Origin: Thermodesulfobacteriota bacterium
GTDB taxonomy: Bacteria > Desulfobacterota_D > UBA1144 > Nemesobacterales > UBA2774
Length of the DNA: 64,000 nt
Direction: 5' to 3'
NCBI GenBank assembly: GCA_040754335.1
Contig: JBFMCV010000002.1
Coordinates: forward strand, 434,001-498,000
The notes under the pieces were generated by a model that saw nothing but the letters and a program-made list of their open reading frames with translations, was not told the DNA's origin and searched no databases. Positions 35,510-43,214 of the stretch are shown here, one piece after another. How positions within the stretch are numbered: the first letter of the stretch is position 1; every line of letters starts with the position of its first letter. The position numbers were made by a program, and so were the translations under genes.

Positions 35510-35919
35510 TACCCAAGGGCCGCGTCGATCCACTTTCTCCCGTGAAAAACAAGATATATGTAATTAAGAATATCGTTGCAGAGGATTTGATATCTAACCC
35601 GTTCGTCCTGAGCTTGTCGAAGGATCGAATGGGTTAGATGATGAGACACTGAATAGATCCTGAAATAAATTCAGGACATGGTTCAGGGTGACAAGAAGAG
35701 AGCGATCGCCACGGCTCCTTCGCGCAAGGCTACGGAGCCTCGCGATGACAAAAAGAGGTGTCATTGCGAGGGAGCGAAGTAAGCGACCGCGGCAATCTCA
35801 TAAAAAAGATGAGAACCTGAATAGATCCTGAAAAAATCCCGGATCGGAGTCCGGGACATGGCTCAGGACATGGTCATGATGACGAAAGCGGGAAATCAAA
35901 CTCTTTAAAGAAGATATAT
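35510..35919. other. Repeat-filled gap inside the Anbu cluster
   Basis: No gene is supported. It contains a CCGTTCGTCCTGAGCTTGTC-type palindrome (about 35598-35636), a CTGAAATAAATTCAG palindrome (about 35659-35680), a GCGATCGCCACGGCTCCTTC/CGCGATGACA repeat (about 35702-35750), its inverse (about 35760-35805), and a CCCGGATCGGAGTCCGGG palindrome (about 35837-35856). The repeats separate two genes that are normally adjacent. Confidence 0.6.
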
Positions 35920-36897
35920 ATGCTTAGCAGAGTAGCGAATTCCATATACTGGATGTCGAGATACATGGAGCGCGCTGAGAACGTGGCGAGGTTCATAGAG
36001 GTGAGCCTCCACCTGATGCTCGACATGCATACGGACGAAGGACAGTGGGAGCCTCTCGTCAGCACGACGGGCGACCTCGACATGTTCAGGGAGCGCTACG
36101 GGGTGCCTACCCGGGAGAACGTGCTCGATTTCCTCACGTTCGACAGGGAGAACCCGAACTCCATACTCTCCACGCTCACGATGGTGAGGGAGAACGCGAG
36201 GTCGATAAGGGAGATAATCTCGTCCGAGATGTGGGAGCAGATAAACAAGTTCTACTATTTCGTCAGGGACTCCGCGCTGAGCGGCGTCGCCGTCGACACG
36301 CCGCAGGACTTCTACCAGAGAGTGAAGTCGGAGAGCCACCTCTACGCGGGGATCGCGGATTCGACCATGAACAGGGGCGAGGACTGGCACTTCGCGCGCA
36401 TGGGGAAGCTCATCGAGCGCGCGGACAAGACGTCCCGTATAATAGACGTTAAGTACTTCATACTCCTGCCCAAGCCCGAGGACGTGGGGACGCCGATAGA
36501 CAACATCCAGTGGGCGGCGCTGCTCAAATCGGCGAGCGCGCTCGACATGTACAGGAGGAAGTACGAGCAGATAACGCCCGAGTCGGTCGTGCAGTTCCTG
36601 CTCCTCGACAGGAACTTCCCGCGCGCGATACTCTACTGCGTGATAATGGCCGAGGCGTCGCTCCATTCGATAACGGGCACGCCCGCGGGCATGTTCCAGA
36701 ACGAGGCCGAGAGGCGTATGGGCAGGCTTCACGCCGAGTTAACCTACGCGCGCATTGACGAGATAATAAAGCGTGGGCTGCATGAATACCTGGACAGGTT
36801 CCAGATAGAGCTCAACGGCATAGGGGATTCCATAAAGGATACGTTTTTCGCTGCGCGTCCCGCAGCTTTCAAAACAGCAGGAGGTATGGAAGAGTGA
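35920..36897 (+). CDS. Alpha-E domain protein (DUF403, COG2307)
   Basis: A 325-residue all-helical protein. The N-terminus LSRVANSIYWMSRYMERAENVARFIEV is the family signature, and VRENARSIREIISSEMWEQIN and ERADKTSRIIDVKYF are further typical helices. Alpha-E proteins accompany the permuted ATP-grasp proteins in nearly all known clusters and are thought to work with them in the ligation step. Its stop codon overlaps the start of the Anbu gene (GTGA), so the two are probably translated together. Confidence 0.92.
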   Translation: MLSRVANSIYWMSRYMERAENVARFIEVSLHLMLDMHTDEGQWEPLVSTTGDLDMFRERYGVPTRENVLDFLTFDRENPNSILSTLTMVRENARSIREIISSEMWEQINKFYYFVRDSALSGVAVDTPQDFYQRVKSESHLYAGIADSTMNRGEDWHFARMGKLIERADKTSRIIDVKYFILLPKPEDVGTPIDNIQWAALLKSASALDMYRRKYEQITPESVVQFLLLDRNFPRAILYCVIMAEASLHSITGTPAGMFQNEAERRMGRLHAELTYARIDEIIKRGLHEYLDRFQIELNGIGDSIKDTFFAARPAAFKTAGGMEE

Positions 36898-37625
36898 CGT
36901 TCTGTGTGGGCATGAAGGTGAGAAAGGGTTTGGTGGGGATAGCGGATACGCTCGTGACTACGGGCGCAGAGAGCATTACTGCGAGGAAGGTGACGATACA
37001 CCAGTACGGCAGGCACTCGCTCTTCCTCATGACTTCGGGGCTCCGCTCTGTGAGGGACAAGGCGCTCACGTACTTCAGCGAGGTGCTCGACCACGACGAC
37101 AGCACGTTCGACAGATTATACAAGGCCGTCAACGCGTTCGCGGCGCAGGTGAGGCGCGTCGCAGACGAGGACAAGAAGGCCCTTGAGGAAAGCGGGCTCC
37201 ATTTCGACCTCTTCTCGATCATAGGCGGCCAGCTCGAGAAGGACAATGAACATAAACTCTACATGCTCTACCCGCAGGGGAACTGGGTGGAGGTGGGGCA
37301 GGGGACCCCTTATTACCTTATAGGCGAGTCGAGCTACGGGAAGCCCATCATGGACAGGGCGTTATCCTACGAGCTCAACATGGAGACCGCGCTCAAGATA
37401 GGCTACCTCGCGTTCGACGCCACGAGGACGAGCGCTATAGACGTCGACTTCCCCATCGACGTGGTCCTCTACAGGGCGGATACGTACGACATAGTGGAGC
37501 ACAGGTACGAGCGGGCGGAGCTGATACAGATTTCCGAATGGTGGCAGAAGCGGATAAGGGAGGCGATAAGAGAGCTCCCACACGACTGGGTGGAGGCGGC
37601 TTTCTCCAAGCTCGGCGGCGGGTGA
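36894..37625 (+). CDS. Anbu-type proteasome-like peptidase
   Basis: A 243-residue NTN-hydrolase of the ancestral beta-subunit (Anbu) family. After removal of the first residue, the N-terminal Thr1 of TFCVGMKVRKGLVGIADT would be the nucleophile, with Asp17 and a Lys around position 31 (TARKVTIH) completing the site, as in proteasomal beta subunits. The later HSLFLMTSGLRSVRDKALTYF and FSIIGGQLE fit the family. Known Anbu proteins form open helical rings rather than closed barrels. The start is GTG 36894, overlapping the alpha-E stop. It is predicted to hydrolyse the product of the ATP-grasp system. Confidence 0.92.
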   Translation: MTFCVGMKVRKGLVGIADTLVTTGAESITARKVTIHQYGRHSLFLMTSGLRSVRDKALTYFSEVLDHDDSTFDRLYKAVNAFAAQVRRVADEDKKALEESGLHFDLFSIIGGQLEKDNEHKLYMLYPQGNWVEVGQGTPYYLIGESSYGKPIMDRALSYELNMETALKIGYLAFDATRTSAIDVDFPIDVVLYRADTYDIVEHRYERAELIQISEWWQKRIREAIRELPHDWVEAAFSKLGGG

Positions 37626-37826
37626 GCACCCGCGGGCATACGGTCCTATTCACCGACTCTGCTCAACCATACCCGTTCGCCCTGAGCAGGAGCCTGTCCT
37701 GAGCGAAGTCGAAGGATCGATGGGTTGTACGGGCGTCACTCCCGCAGGAGTGTGAAGGGAATGGGGCAACATTTGTCCTCGATTTACTCGACATCTAAAG
37801 ATATGACAAACAACGGGAGTACGGCG

Positions 37827-38681
37827 ATGATTATCAGGATAAAACACACGACGAGATACAAATATACCGAGCAAGTGTTCCTCGACCCGCAGACTATCAG
37901 GCTAAGGCCCAAGAGCGACGGCTCGCAGAGGCTAATCAGCTTCGAGATAGACATAGACCCCGTGCCCGACGGCATCACTGACATAGTGGACGTCGCCGGG
38001 AACGACAGCACCTGCGTGTGGTTCTCGGGGAAGCACGACCACCTGACGATAACGACGCGCTCCGAGGTCGAGACTCTAAGGACTAATCCGTTCGATTACG
38101 TCATCACGGAGCATTCCGTGATGAAGTTACCGGTCTTCTACCCGAAATACTACGTCCCATCGCTCAGGCCCTATTGCATGCGCAACACGGAGCCCGAAGG
38201 GCAGGTCGACAAGTTCGTCGCGGACGTGATAGACGAGTCGGGAGTAGAGACACTGCCGTTCCTCACCGCGCTCAATAACCGCATATACGAGAACTTCGAG
38301 CAGCTGGTCAGGCACGAAGGGCCTCCTTACCCGGCAGAGATAACGCTCGGCACGGGGAGGGGGGCGTGCAGGGACCTCACGGTCCTCTTTATGGAGGCGT
38401 GCAGGGCCGTGGGTATAGCGGCGCGTTTCGTGAGCGGGTACAGGGAGAACGAGATGATGGGCGACGAGAGGCAGCTCCACGCGTGGGCCGAGGTGTACCT
38501 GCCGGGCGGAGGCTGGAGGGGATACGACCCCTCGGAAGGGCTCGCTACGGCCGACCAGCACGTAACGGTGTCCGCCGGAGTGATACCCGAAGAGGCGGCT
38601 CCTCTCACGGGCACGTATAGAGGAAGCGGCGCGAGGTCGATAATCGACTTCGATATAGAAATAGAGTCGCAAAGCAGTTGA
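37827..38681 (+). CDS. Transglutaminase-like cysteine peptidase (COG1305)
   Basis: A 284-residue protein beginning MIIRIKHTTRYKYTEQVFLD, the usual N-terminal beta domain of this family. It is followed by a transglutaminase-like core with Cys181 (GRGACRDLTVLFMEACRAVG), His218 (LHAWAEVYLP) and Asp234 (GYDPSEG). ATG 37827 is used because GGGAG lies 7 bases before it; the open frame from 37725 runs into repeat sequence. In related clusters it is thought to cut or transfer amide bonds together with the ATP-grasp, alpha-E and Anbu proteins. A 200-base gap with a GAGCACCCGCGGGCATACGG and GTTCGCCCTGAGC-type repeat separates it from Anbu. Confidence 0.9.
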   Translation: MIIRIKHTTRYKYTEQVFLDPQTIRLRPKSDGSQRLISFEIDIDPVPDGITDIVDVAGNDSTCVWFSGKHDHLTITTRSEVETLRTNPFDYVITEHSVMKLPVFYPKYYVPSLRPYCMRNTEPEGQVDKFVADVIDESGVETLPFLTALNNRIYENFEQLVRHEGPPYPAEITLGTGRGACRDLTVLFMEACRAVGIAARFVSGYRENEMMGDERQLHAWAEVYLPGGGWRGYDPSEGLATADQHVTVSAGVIPEEAAPLTGTYRGSGARSIIDFDIEIESQSS

Positions 38682-38775
38682 GTTAGACGGGGACAGGCGT
38701 TAGAATTCTGAGGGGGGGGCGGAATGGAGCCGGTTTTCCCCGCTTTAAAACTTTCCCCGAAAGGAGCGGAAGACG

Positions 38776-39051
38776 ATGCCTGGACTCAAAGACCTGAGAA
38801 AAGTATTCCTAGTCATAATCTTGATCTTATCTCTTGCTGTCCCGTTTGCGTTTGCGGATGATGACGACAGCGACGTCGAGAAATTCCCTCTCGCTCCGAA
38901 CGACCCCGACATATCGGACGTCTGCACGCTCTCCGACTGCAATCCCGCAAAGCCCTGCGCCGATCCGGACGAGAACTGCTACACGCTCAACGGCGTCTTT
39001 TACTGCTGCACCATGGCCCCCGACCCGGGGATGGAAGCCGTGGGGGATTGA
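38776..39051 (+). CDS. Small Cys-rich secreted protein
   Basis: A 91-residue protein with a signal peptide (about 1-27, cleavage after FAFA). The mature part starts with five acidic residues and carries seven cysteines in about 30 residues (CTLSDCNPAKPCADPDENC, then YCC), suggesting a disulfide-bonded domain. AAGGAGCGG precedes the ATG by 8 bases. It lies 94 bases after the transglutaminase-like gene in the same direction, but nothing else links it to that cluster. Confidence 0.7.
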   Translation: MPGLKDLRKVFLVIILILSLAVPFAFADDDDSDVEKFPLAPNDPDISDVCTLSDCNPAKPCADPDENCYTLNGVFYCCTMAPDPGMEAVGD

Positions 39052-39207
39052 TTATTCTCTTCTGACTTTATATCCGTGGCATTAGACATACCATTTCCCC
39101 CCTTTAGCAAAGGGGGGTTCGGGGGGATTTATAATTCTGTCCTTCGACAAGCTTAGGACGATCGGGGGTTGTTGGATGAGTAAGTGAAAGGTATCACCCC
39201 CATCCAT

Positions 39208-39303
39208 ACCTTTATTTGGGTCAGGCAACGACGAGTAGGGATTGAGCAACTCCCCCGACTTTGTTGCGGTAGTGACCGATTGCTCTTGTCCATCACAATC
39301 GTC
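39208..39303 (+). repeat. Hairpin-invading element, copy 11
   Basis: Starts ACCTTTATTTGGGTCAGGCA and ends with the hairpin CGATTGC-TCTTGTCCATC-ACAATCG. Host flanks are CACCCCCATCC and CCCTCAAGGGG. It fills most of the 39052-39348 gap together with a CCCCCCTTTAGCAAAGGGGGG hairpin (39097-39118). Confidence 0.65.
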
Positions 39304-39348
39304 CCTCAAGGGGCAAGGAGTTATTAATAAGGACGAACAGGACGATGT

Positions 39349-39633
39349 TCACTCAGCGTTGCTCTCCTTCATCATCTCCGCGCGGACCTCGTCGACGAGC
39401 CCTTCGGGGAGCGAGCGGAGGGCGATGAAGACGAGCGCGGGGAGGATGATTATGTCGTCCAGGTATCCGAGCACCGGGATGAAATCGGGGATGATGTCCA
39501 CGGGCGAGAGAGCGTAGGCGACGGCCGCGCCGAGGCATATGCGCGCTAACCTCGGGCAGCGGGGGTGGGTTATCACCCGCCTGTAGACGTTCACTTCGTG
39601 CTTGATGCGTGACGCGAGGGACTGTTTCTTCAC
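39349..39633 (-). CDS. DUF1232 (YkvA-like) small membrane protein
   Basis: A 94-residue protein with the family signature YALSPVDIIPDFIPVLGYLDDIIILPALV (residues 40-68), which forms a membrane-embedded helical hairpin; a short basic N-terminal helix precedes it. DUF1232 proteins are common in bacteria and have no settled function. It stands alone between repeat-filled gaps. Confidence 0.88.
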   Translation of the reverse strand: MKKQSLASRIKHEVNVYRRVITHPRCPRLARICLGAAVAYALSPVDIIPDFIPVLGYLDDIIILPALVFIALRSLPEGLVDEVRAEMMKESNAE

Positions 39634-39943
39634 TCTGGAAAAGTATATTGGATATCGCGGGGAAGGGAATTGTTTCTTTTCCTGTCATCCTGAACCCTGT
39701 CCCGGACATGTTCCGGGATCTATTCAGGATCTCATCTTTTTCATGAGATTGCCGCGCGGAGTTTATCCTGAGCGTAATTGAAGGACTCGCAATGACAGGA
39801 TCATAATTTACACCCCCACCCGATCCCTCCCCCTCTGTGAGGGGGAGGGAAGTATTAAAGATTCAGCATGAACGGGATATGCAAATGTTGCCGGTCGTGC
39901 AAAAGATTCTCGGCAGAATCATAAAACACACTACGTGTGTGCG
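39634..39943. other. Intergenic repeat region
   Basis: No gene is supported. It contains a GTCATCCTGAACCCTG...CAGGATCTCATC palindrome with a CCCGGACATGTTCCGGGA inner hairpin (about 39683-39732), a GAGATTGCCGCGCGGAGTTT...CGCAATGACA repeat (about 39743-39798), a CCCCCACCC...GGGGGAGGG hairpin (about 39811-39850), and CACACTACGTGTGTG (39927-39941) right at the end of the next gene. Confidence 0.55.
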
Positions 39944-40267
39944 CTAGTGTTTGGTGATGTCGCCTGTGCCGGCGGAGGGCTCGGCGAAGCCCCCTGTGCG
40001 GACGATTTCCACCTCTCCGCTATCCTGCTCGCGGAGCTCGTATCCGCCCTCGAAAAAGCGCCCGGCGAACTCCCTTATCTCCTCCTCCGAACACTCTATG
40101 GAGATCTTCGTTACGGCCTCATTTTCCAATATTGCCAATGGCTTAAGCGTAAACGGGTTGGCCTTCCCCGGGAAGAACTTCGAGATGTACGAGCTCAGCT
40201 TGGTCGAGTACTCGATGAGCTCGCCGCGGGGTATGGAAAGCACGAAATAATATTTTTTTTCGGCCAT
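39944..40267 (-). CDS. Hypothetical protein, divergent from SprT-like gene
   Basis: A 107-residue cytoplasmic protein. The start at 40265-40267 is supported by GGAAGGGA 8 bases upstream, although the frame stays open further. KKYYFVLSIPRGELIEYSTK and ILENEAVTKISIECSEEEIR suggest a small alpha/beta fold; the tail is Thr/Gly-rich. I recognise no family. It shares a 54-base divergent promoter region with the SprT-like gene at 40322. Confidence 0.65.
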   Translation of the reverse strand: MAEKKYYFVLSIPRGELIEYSTKLSSYISKFFPGKANPFTLKPLAILENEAVTKISIECSEEEIREFAGRFFEGGYELREQDSGEVEIVRTGGFAEPSAGTGDITKH

Positions 40268-40321
40268 GCAAATTGTCCCTTCCATATTCATTATACACGG
40301 TATAATAATAACCTGTCCGAT

Positions 40322-40849
40322 ATGACTTCCCGTGAAAAGATAGCGAGAATTTGGGCGAGGGAACAGGAGAAATGGGGCCTCGAAGACTGGAGGCTGGTGT
40401 TCTCGAACCAGAGGCGGCACTTGGGCTACTGCAAGCCCCGGAGGAGGATAATATCGCTCTCTCTCGCGTTCATGAACGTGAATCCTTACCCCGTGATGAA
40501 GGACACGCTCCTTCACGAGATCGCGCACGCGATACACTACATCGAGACCGGGAAGACCAACCACGACAACGGGTGGAGGGAGGTCGCGAGGAGGGTAGGG
40601 TGCAGGCCAGAGAGGTGCGCGCCCGTCGACGGTCTCGTCATGCCGAGGGGGAAGTACGTGGGCGTGTGTCCCGTATGCAGGAAGGCCGTGCATTTTTACA
40701 GGAAGGTGAGGAGGAGTTATTCCTGTAACGACTGCACGAACGGCTACGATTCCAAGTACAAGCTCAGGATGATGACCACAGATAAGTACGAGATGAACGG
40801 AGGCAGGCTCCGCACGCCGATCGTCTACAAGAAAGCCCGCTCGAAGTGA
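40322..40849 (+). CDS. SprT-like zinc metallopeptidase
   Basis: A 175-residue protein. The SprT-type zincin motif HEIAH lies at residues 65-69 with a third ligand expected at His81 (TNHDNGWREVARRVGC). A zinc ribbon follows, with Cys116/Cys119 (CPVC) and Cys135/Cys138 (CNDC). SprT/Spartan-like domains are metalloproteases linked in some organisms to DNA-protein crosslink repair; the bacterial role is open. The start is ATG 40322. A longer in-frame extension to 39935 would overlap the divergent gene completely and is rejected. Confidence 0.87.
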   Translation: MTSREKIARIWAREQEKWGLEDWRLVFSNQRRHLGYCKPRRRIISLSLAFMNVNPYPVMKDTLLHEIAHAIHYIETGKTNHDNGWREVARRVGCRPERCAPVDGLVMPRGKYVGVCPVCRKAVHFYRKVRRSYSCNDCTNGYDSKYKLRMMTTDKYEMNGGRLRTPIVYKKARSK

Positions 40850-41129
40850 TCGGCACGGAAGGTGTTAGTAGGGGCGAATACGAAAATCCTCCCTAACCCT
40901 CCTTTTCCAAAGGAGGGAATTAAGACTTAGAAGCGATAGCAATTTCCCCCTTAGAAAAAGGGGGAGGGGATATTATCGGAGCAATCTCGCTTTATTGTCA
41001 TGCTGAACTTGTTTCAGCATCTAAACTTTTTCATGAGATTGCCACGTTGCGCTAACTTCGTTAGCTCCGCTCGCAAAGACAAGAGAAGAATGCACCTTTC
41101 TTGGCTGTTAGTCCGGTCGGTCGACATCC

Positions 41130-41594
41130 TCAAGTCCGCCAGTTTAGCAGCTCGATGATATTCCCCTCGGGGTCGGTCATGTAGACGAACGTGACCGTGC
41201 CGAGGCCGTCTATTTCCTTCTCCGAGATTTCGCCCAGCCTGCCGCCGCTGTTCTTGAGAACGAGCTTGTGAATCCTCGCGAGCTCCTCCGGGGTTTCGAC
41301 TTCGAAAGCGACGTGCCTTAATCCGGGAGTATTCGCCGCGGGGGTGGCGCTCGCTCCGGCTTTCCCCGTGTATTCTATTATTTCGAGGAGCGCGCTGCCC
41401 GGCTCATCGTCCGGTAATTTCAGATGCACCCGCTTTATCCCCGCGCCGGGTACTCCCGTGCCTTTATCAAGCCATTTGCCTGAGAATTCCCTCTCGGGCT
41501 TGGTCTCAACGAACCCGAGCGCCTTCTCGTAGAACTCCCTCAGCTTCGAGAGGTCCTTGGCGGTGATGCTTACGTGCGCGAGGCGTATTCTCAT
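41130..41594 (-). CDS. VOC-family (glyoxalase-like) protein
   Basis: A 154-residue two-module vicinal-oxygen-chelate protein. Candidate metal ligands are His7 (LAHVSI), the His of LRHVAFEVETPEEL and the Glu of DPEGNIIELLNW, at the standard positions. FYEKALGFVETKPE is the usual first-module helix and strand. Members include glyoxalases, dioxygenases and epimerases. The substrate cannot be told, and a methylmalonyl-CoA epimerase or glyoxalase I role is not supported by context. Confidence 0.85.
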   Translation of the reverse strand: MRIRLAHVSITAKDLSKLREFYEKALGFVETKPEREFSGKWLDKGTGVPGAGIKRVHLKLPDDEPGSALLEIIEYTGKAGASATPAANTPGLRHVAFEVETPEELARIHKLVLKNSGGRLGEISEKEIDGLGTVTFVYMTDPEGNIIELLNWRT

Positions 41595-41709
41595 ATACCG
41601 GATAGTAAGGATATATGAAGGGGCGGAGGAGGCAAGGGGAAGGCCCGGGCTCCCATTTCCGGGCTGTCTTGAAATGCCGGGCGTAAGTCCTTAGAATTAT
41701 TGGACGCGG

Positions 41710-42501
41710 ATGTATGAAAAGCTGAAGTACAGGATCCACGACGTGATGGAGCCCGACGACACGAGCCCGCTCGCCGAGCAGGTGTTCGTGCTCTTCATCA
41801 TGGGTCTCATCGTGCTCAATGTCCTTGCCGTGATATTCGAGACCATGGACAGCGTCTCCGCCAGGTGGGGCGGGTTCTTCCGCGTATTCAACATCATCTC
41901 GGTCGTGATATTCACCGTGGAGTATATCCTCAGGCTCTGGACGTGCACGGTCGACGAGAGATACAGCCATCCCGTCACGGGCAGGATAAGATACGTGTTC
42001 TCGACGTTCGCTCTCATAGACCTCGTCGCGATACTCCCGTTCTATCTCCCGTTCATCACGCACCTCGACCTCCGGTTCCTCCGCGTGCTCAGGCTGCTGA
42101 CGCTCTTGAAAATGACCCGGTACGCGGACGAGTTCAAGCTCTTCGGGAACGTGCTCGGCGCGAAGAAGAGAGAGATAATCGTCTCTGCGATACTCGTCCT
42201 CATGCTCATCATACTCGCGTCGAGCCTCATGTACTACATCGAGCACGACCAGCAGCCGGAGGCGTTCTCGAGCATCCCGGCAGCGATGTGGTGGGCCGTC
42301 GTGACTCTGAGCACGGTCGGATACGGGGACGTGCTCCCGCTCTCGCCGCTGGGGAAGTTCGTCGCCGCGTGCGTGTCCATACTCGGAATCGCGCTCTTCG
42401 CGATACCGGCGGGTATTATCGCGTCCGGGTTCGTCGAGGAGATGCGGAGGAGGGGTGCTCAGGTCAAAGTGTGCCCGCATTGCGGGAAGAGGATTGAGTA
42501 G
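41710..42501 (+). CDS. Voltage-gated potassium channel (Kv-type, six segments)
   Basis: A 263-residue channel. S1-S3 lie within about residues 20-115, S4 carries regularly spaced arginines (LRFLRVLRLLTLLKMTRYAD), and S5-pore-S6 follow with the potassium filter TVGYGD at about 198-203 preceded by MWWAVVTLS. A short C-terminal tail ends in a CPHCGKRIE zinc-finger-like motif, which is unusual and may bind a metal. No regulatory ligand-binding domain is present. The divergent VOC gene ends about 115 bases away. Confidence 0.9.
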   Translation: MYEKLKYRIHDVMEPDDTSPLAEQVFVLFIMGLIVLNVLAVIFETMDSVSARWGGFFRVFNIISVVIFTVEYILRLWTCTVDERYSHPVTGRIRYVFSTFALIDLVAILPFYLPFITHLDLRFLRVLRLLTLLKMTRYADEFKLFGNVLGAKKREIIVSAILVLMLIILASSLMYYIEHDQQPEAFSSIPAAMWWAVVTLSTVGYGDVLPLSPLGKFVAACVSILGIALFAIPAGIIASGFVEEMRRRGAQVKVCPHCGKRIE

Positions 42502-42792
42502 GGTGGGTTACGTTTGGCGGGTTCCGCGTATAACTCGAGCGAAGTCTGCAGCGAGATGACATCTCCATAGTAGGAGCGGCTTCCACCCGCGATGGAATGA
42601 AACCACAAAGGCGAGATTCCCGATCGGCGCCTGCCCTGAACCATGTCCCGTACTTGATACGGGATCTATTCAGGGTCGGGAATGATAAAATCATTTTCCC
42701 CCTTAGAAAAAGGGGGATTTAGGGGGATTAAGTCTTTCAAGTTAAATTGGACAAGATAAAGAAAAGGAAAAATAAATATAAATCCTCCCTAC

Positions 42793-42888
42793 CTATTTGG
42801 TCTTAATAAACATCCAGCCGGGATTTGAATCGCTTAAGCGCCTTTGTTGTAATAGCGTCCGAATGCTCACTCGTTCGCATCCGTTCTT
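42793..42888 (+). repeat. Hairpin-invading element, copy 12
   Basis: Between AATCCTCCCTACC and TTGCCAAAGGAGGG. It is nearly identical, in reverse orientation, to the copy at 16484-16578, and carries the hairpin CGAATGC-TCACTCGTTC-GCATCCG. Confidence 0.85.
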
Positions 42889-43085
42889 TGCCAAAGGAGG
42901 GAATATAATGATAAATATAATGATAGAGGATGAGATTGCCGCGTCACTTCCGGCTTCGCCATCCTCCTCCGCCAAGGCTTCGGAGGACAAGAGGCTACGC
43001 CGGACGAGTCGCTCCTCACAACGACAGGTTTTATTATCGCGGCTGGAAGCCGCTCCTACAAAAGGTATCACCCCCATCCTCACCT

Positions 43086-43178
43086 TAATTTGGTTTAGGC
43101 AGCATTGAGGCTGAAGTCGATTGGACACATCGGCTTCGTTGTAGGTCCGACCGGTTCTTACGCACGCTAAGAACCGTC
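43086..43178 (+). repeat. Hairpin-invading element, copy 13
   Basis: Starts TAATTTGGTTTAGGCAGCAT and ends CGGTTCT-TACGCACGCTA-AGAACCG. Host flanks are CACCCCCATCC and CCCTCAATGGGG. Confidence 0.8.
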
Positions 43179-43214
43179 CCTCAATGGGGAAGGAATTATT
43201 GTGTGGTATTCTTC

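Larger units (their letters stand above)
42502..43214. other. Intergenic repeat cluster with two invading elements
   Basis: No gene is supported. It contains a REP variant (42570-42592), a CCCGATCGGCGCCTGCCCTG...CAGGGTCGGGA complex palindrome (about 42620-42686), a CCCCCTTAGAAAAAGGGGG hairpin (about 42698-42718), invading elements at 42793-42888 and 43086-43178, a GAGATTGCCGCGTCACTTCC-type repeat (about 42938-43025) and a REP (43037-43060). The minus-strand open frame extending from 43569 to 42793 is a shadow that runs through these repeats. Confidence 0.65.

Noticed and set aside
39935-40321. N-terminal extension of the SprT-like reading frame
   Set aside because: It overlaps the whole divergent 107-residue gene, has no family similarity, and the frame in the other direction has a good ribosome-binding site; ATG 40322 gives a normal-length SprT-like protein.
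41506-42480. Long minus-strand open frame opposite the potassium channel
   Set aside because: It is an antisense shadow full of Arg/Asp/Glu/His, without any motif, and overlaps a clearly real channel gene.
42785-43200. Insertion sequence with transposase
   Set aside because: The region is dense in repeats, but no open frame has transposase motifs; all open frames here are shadows.
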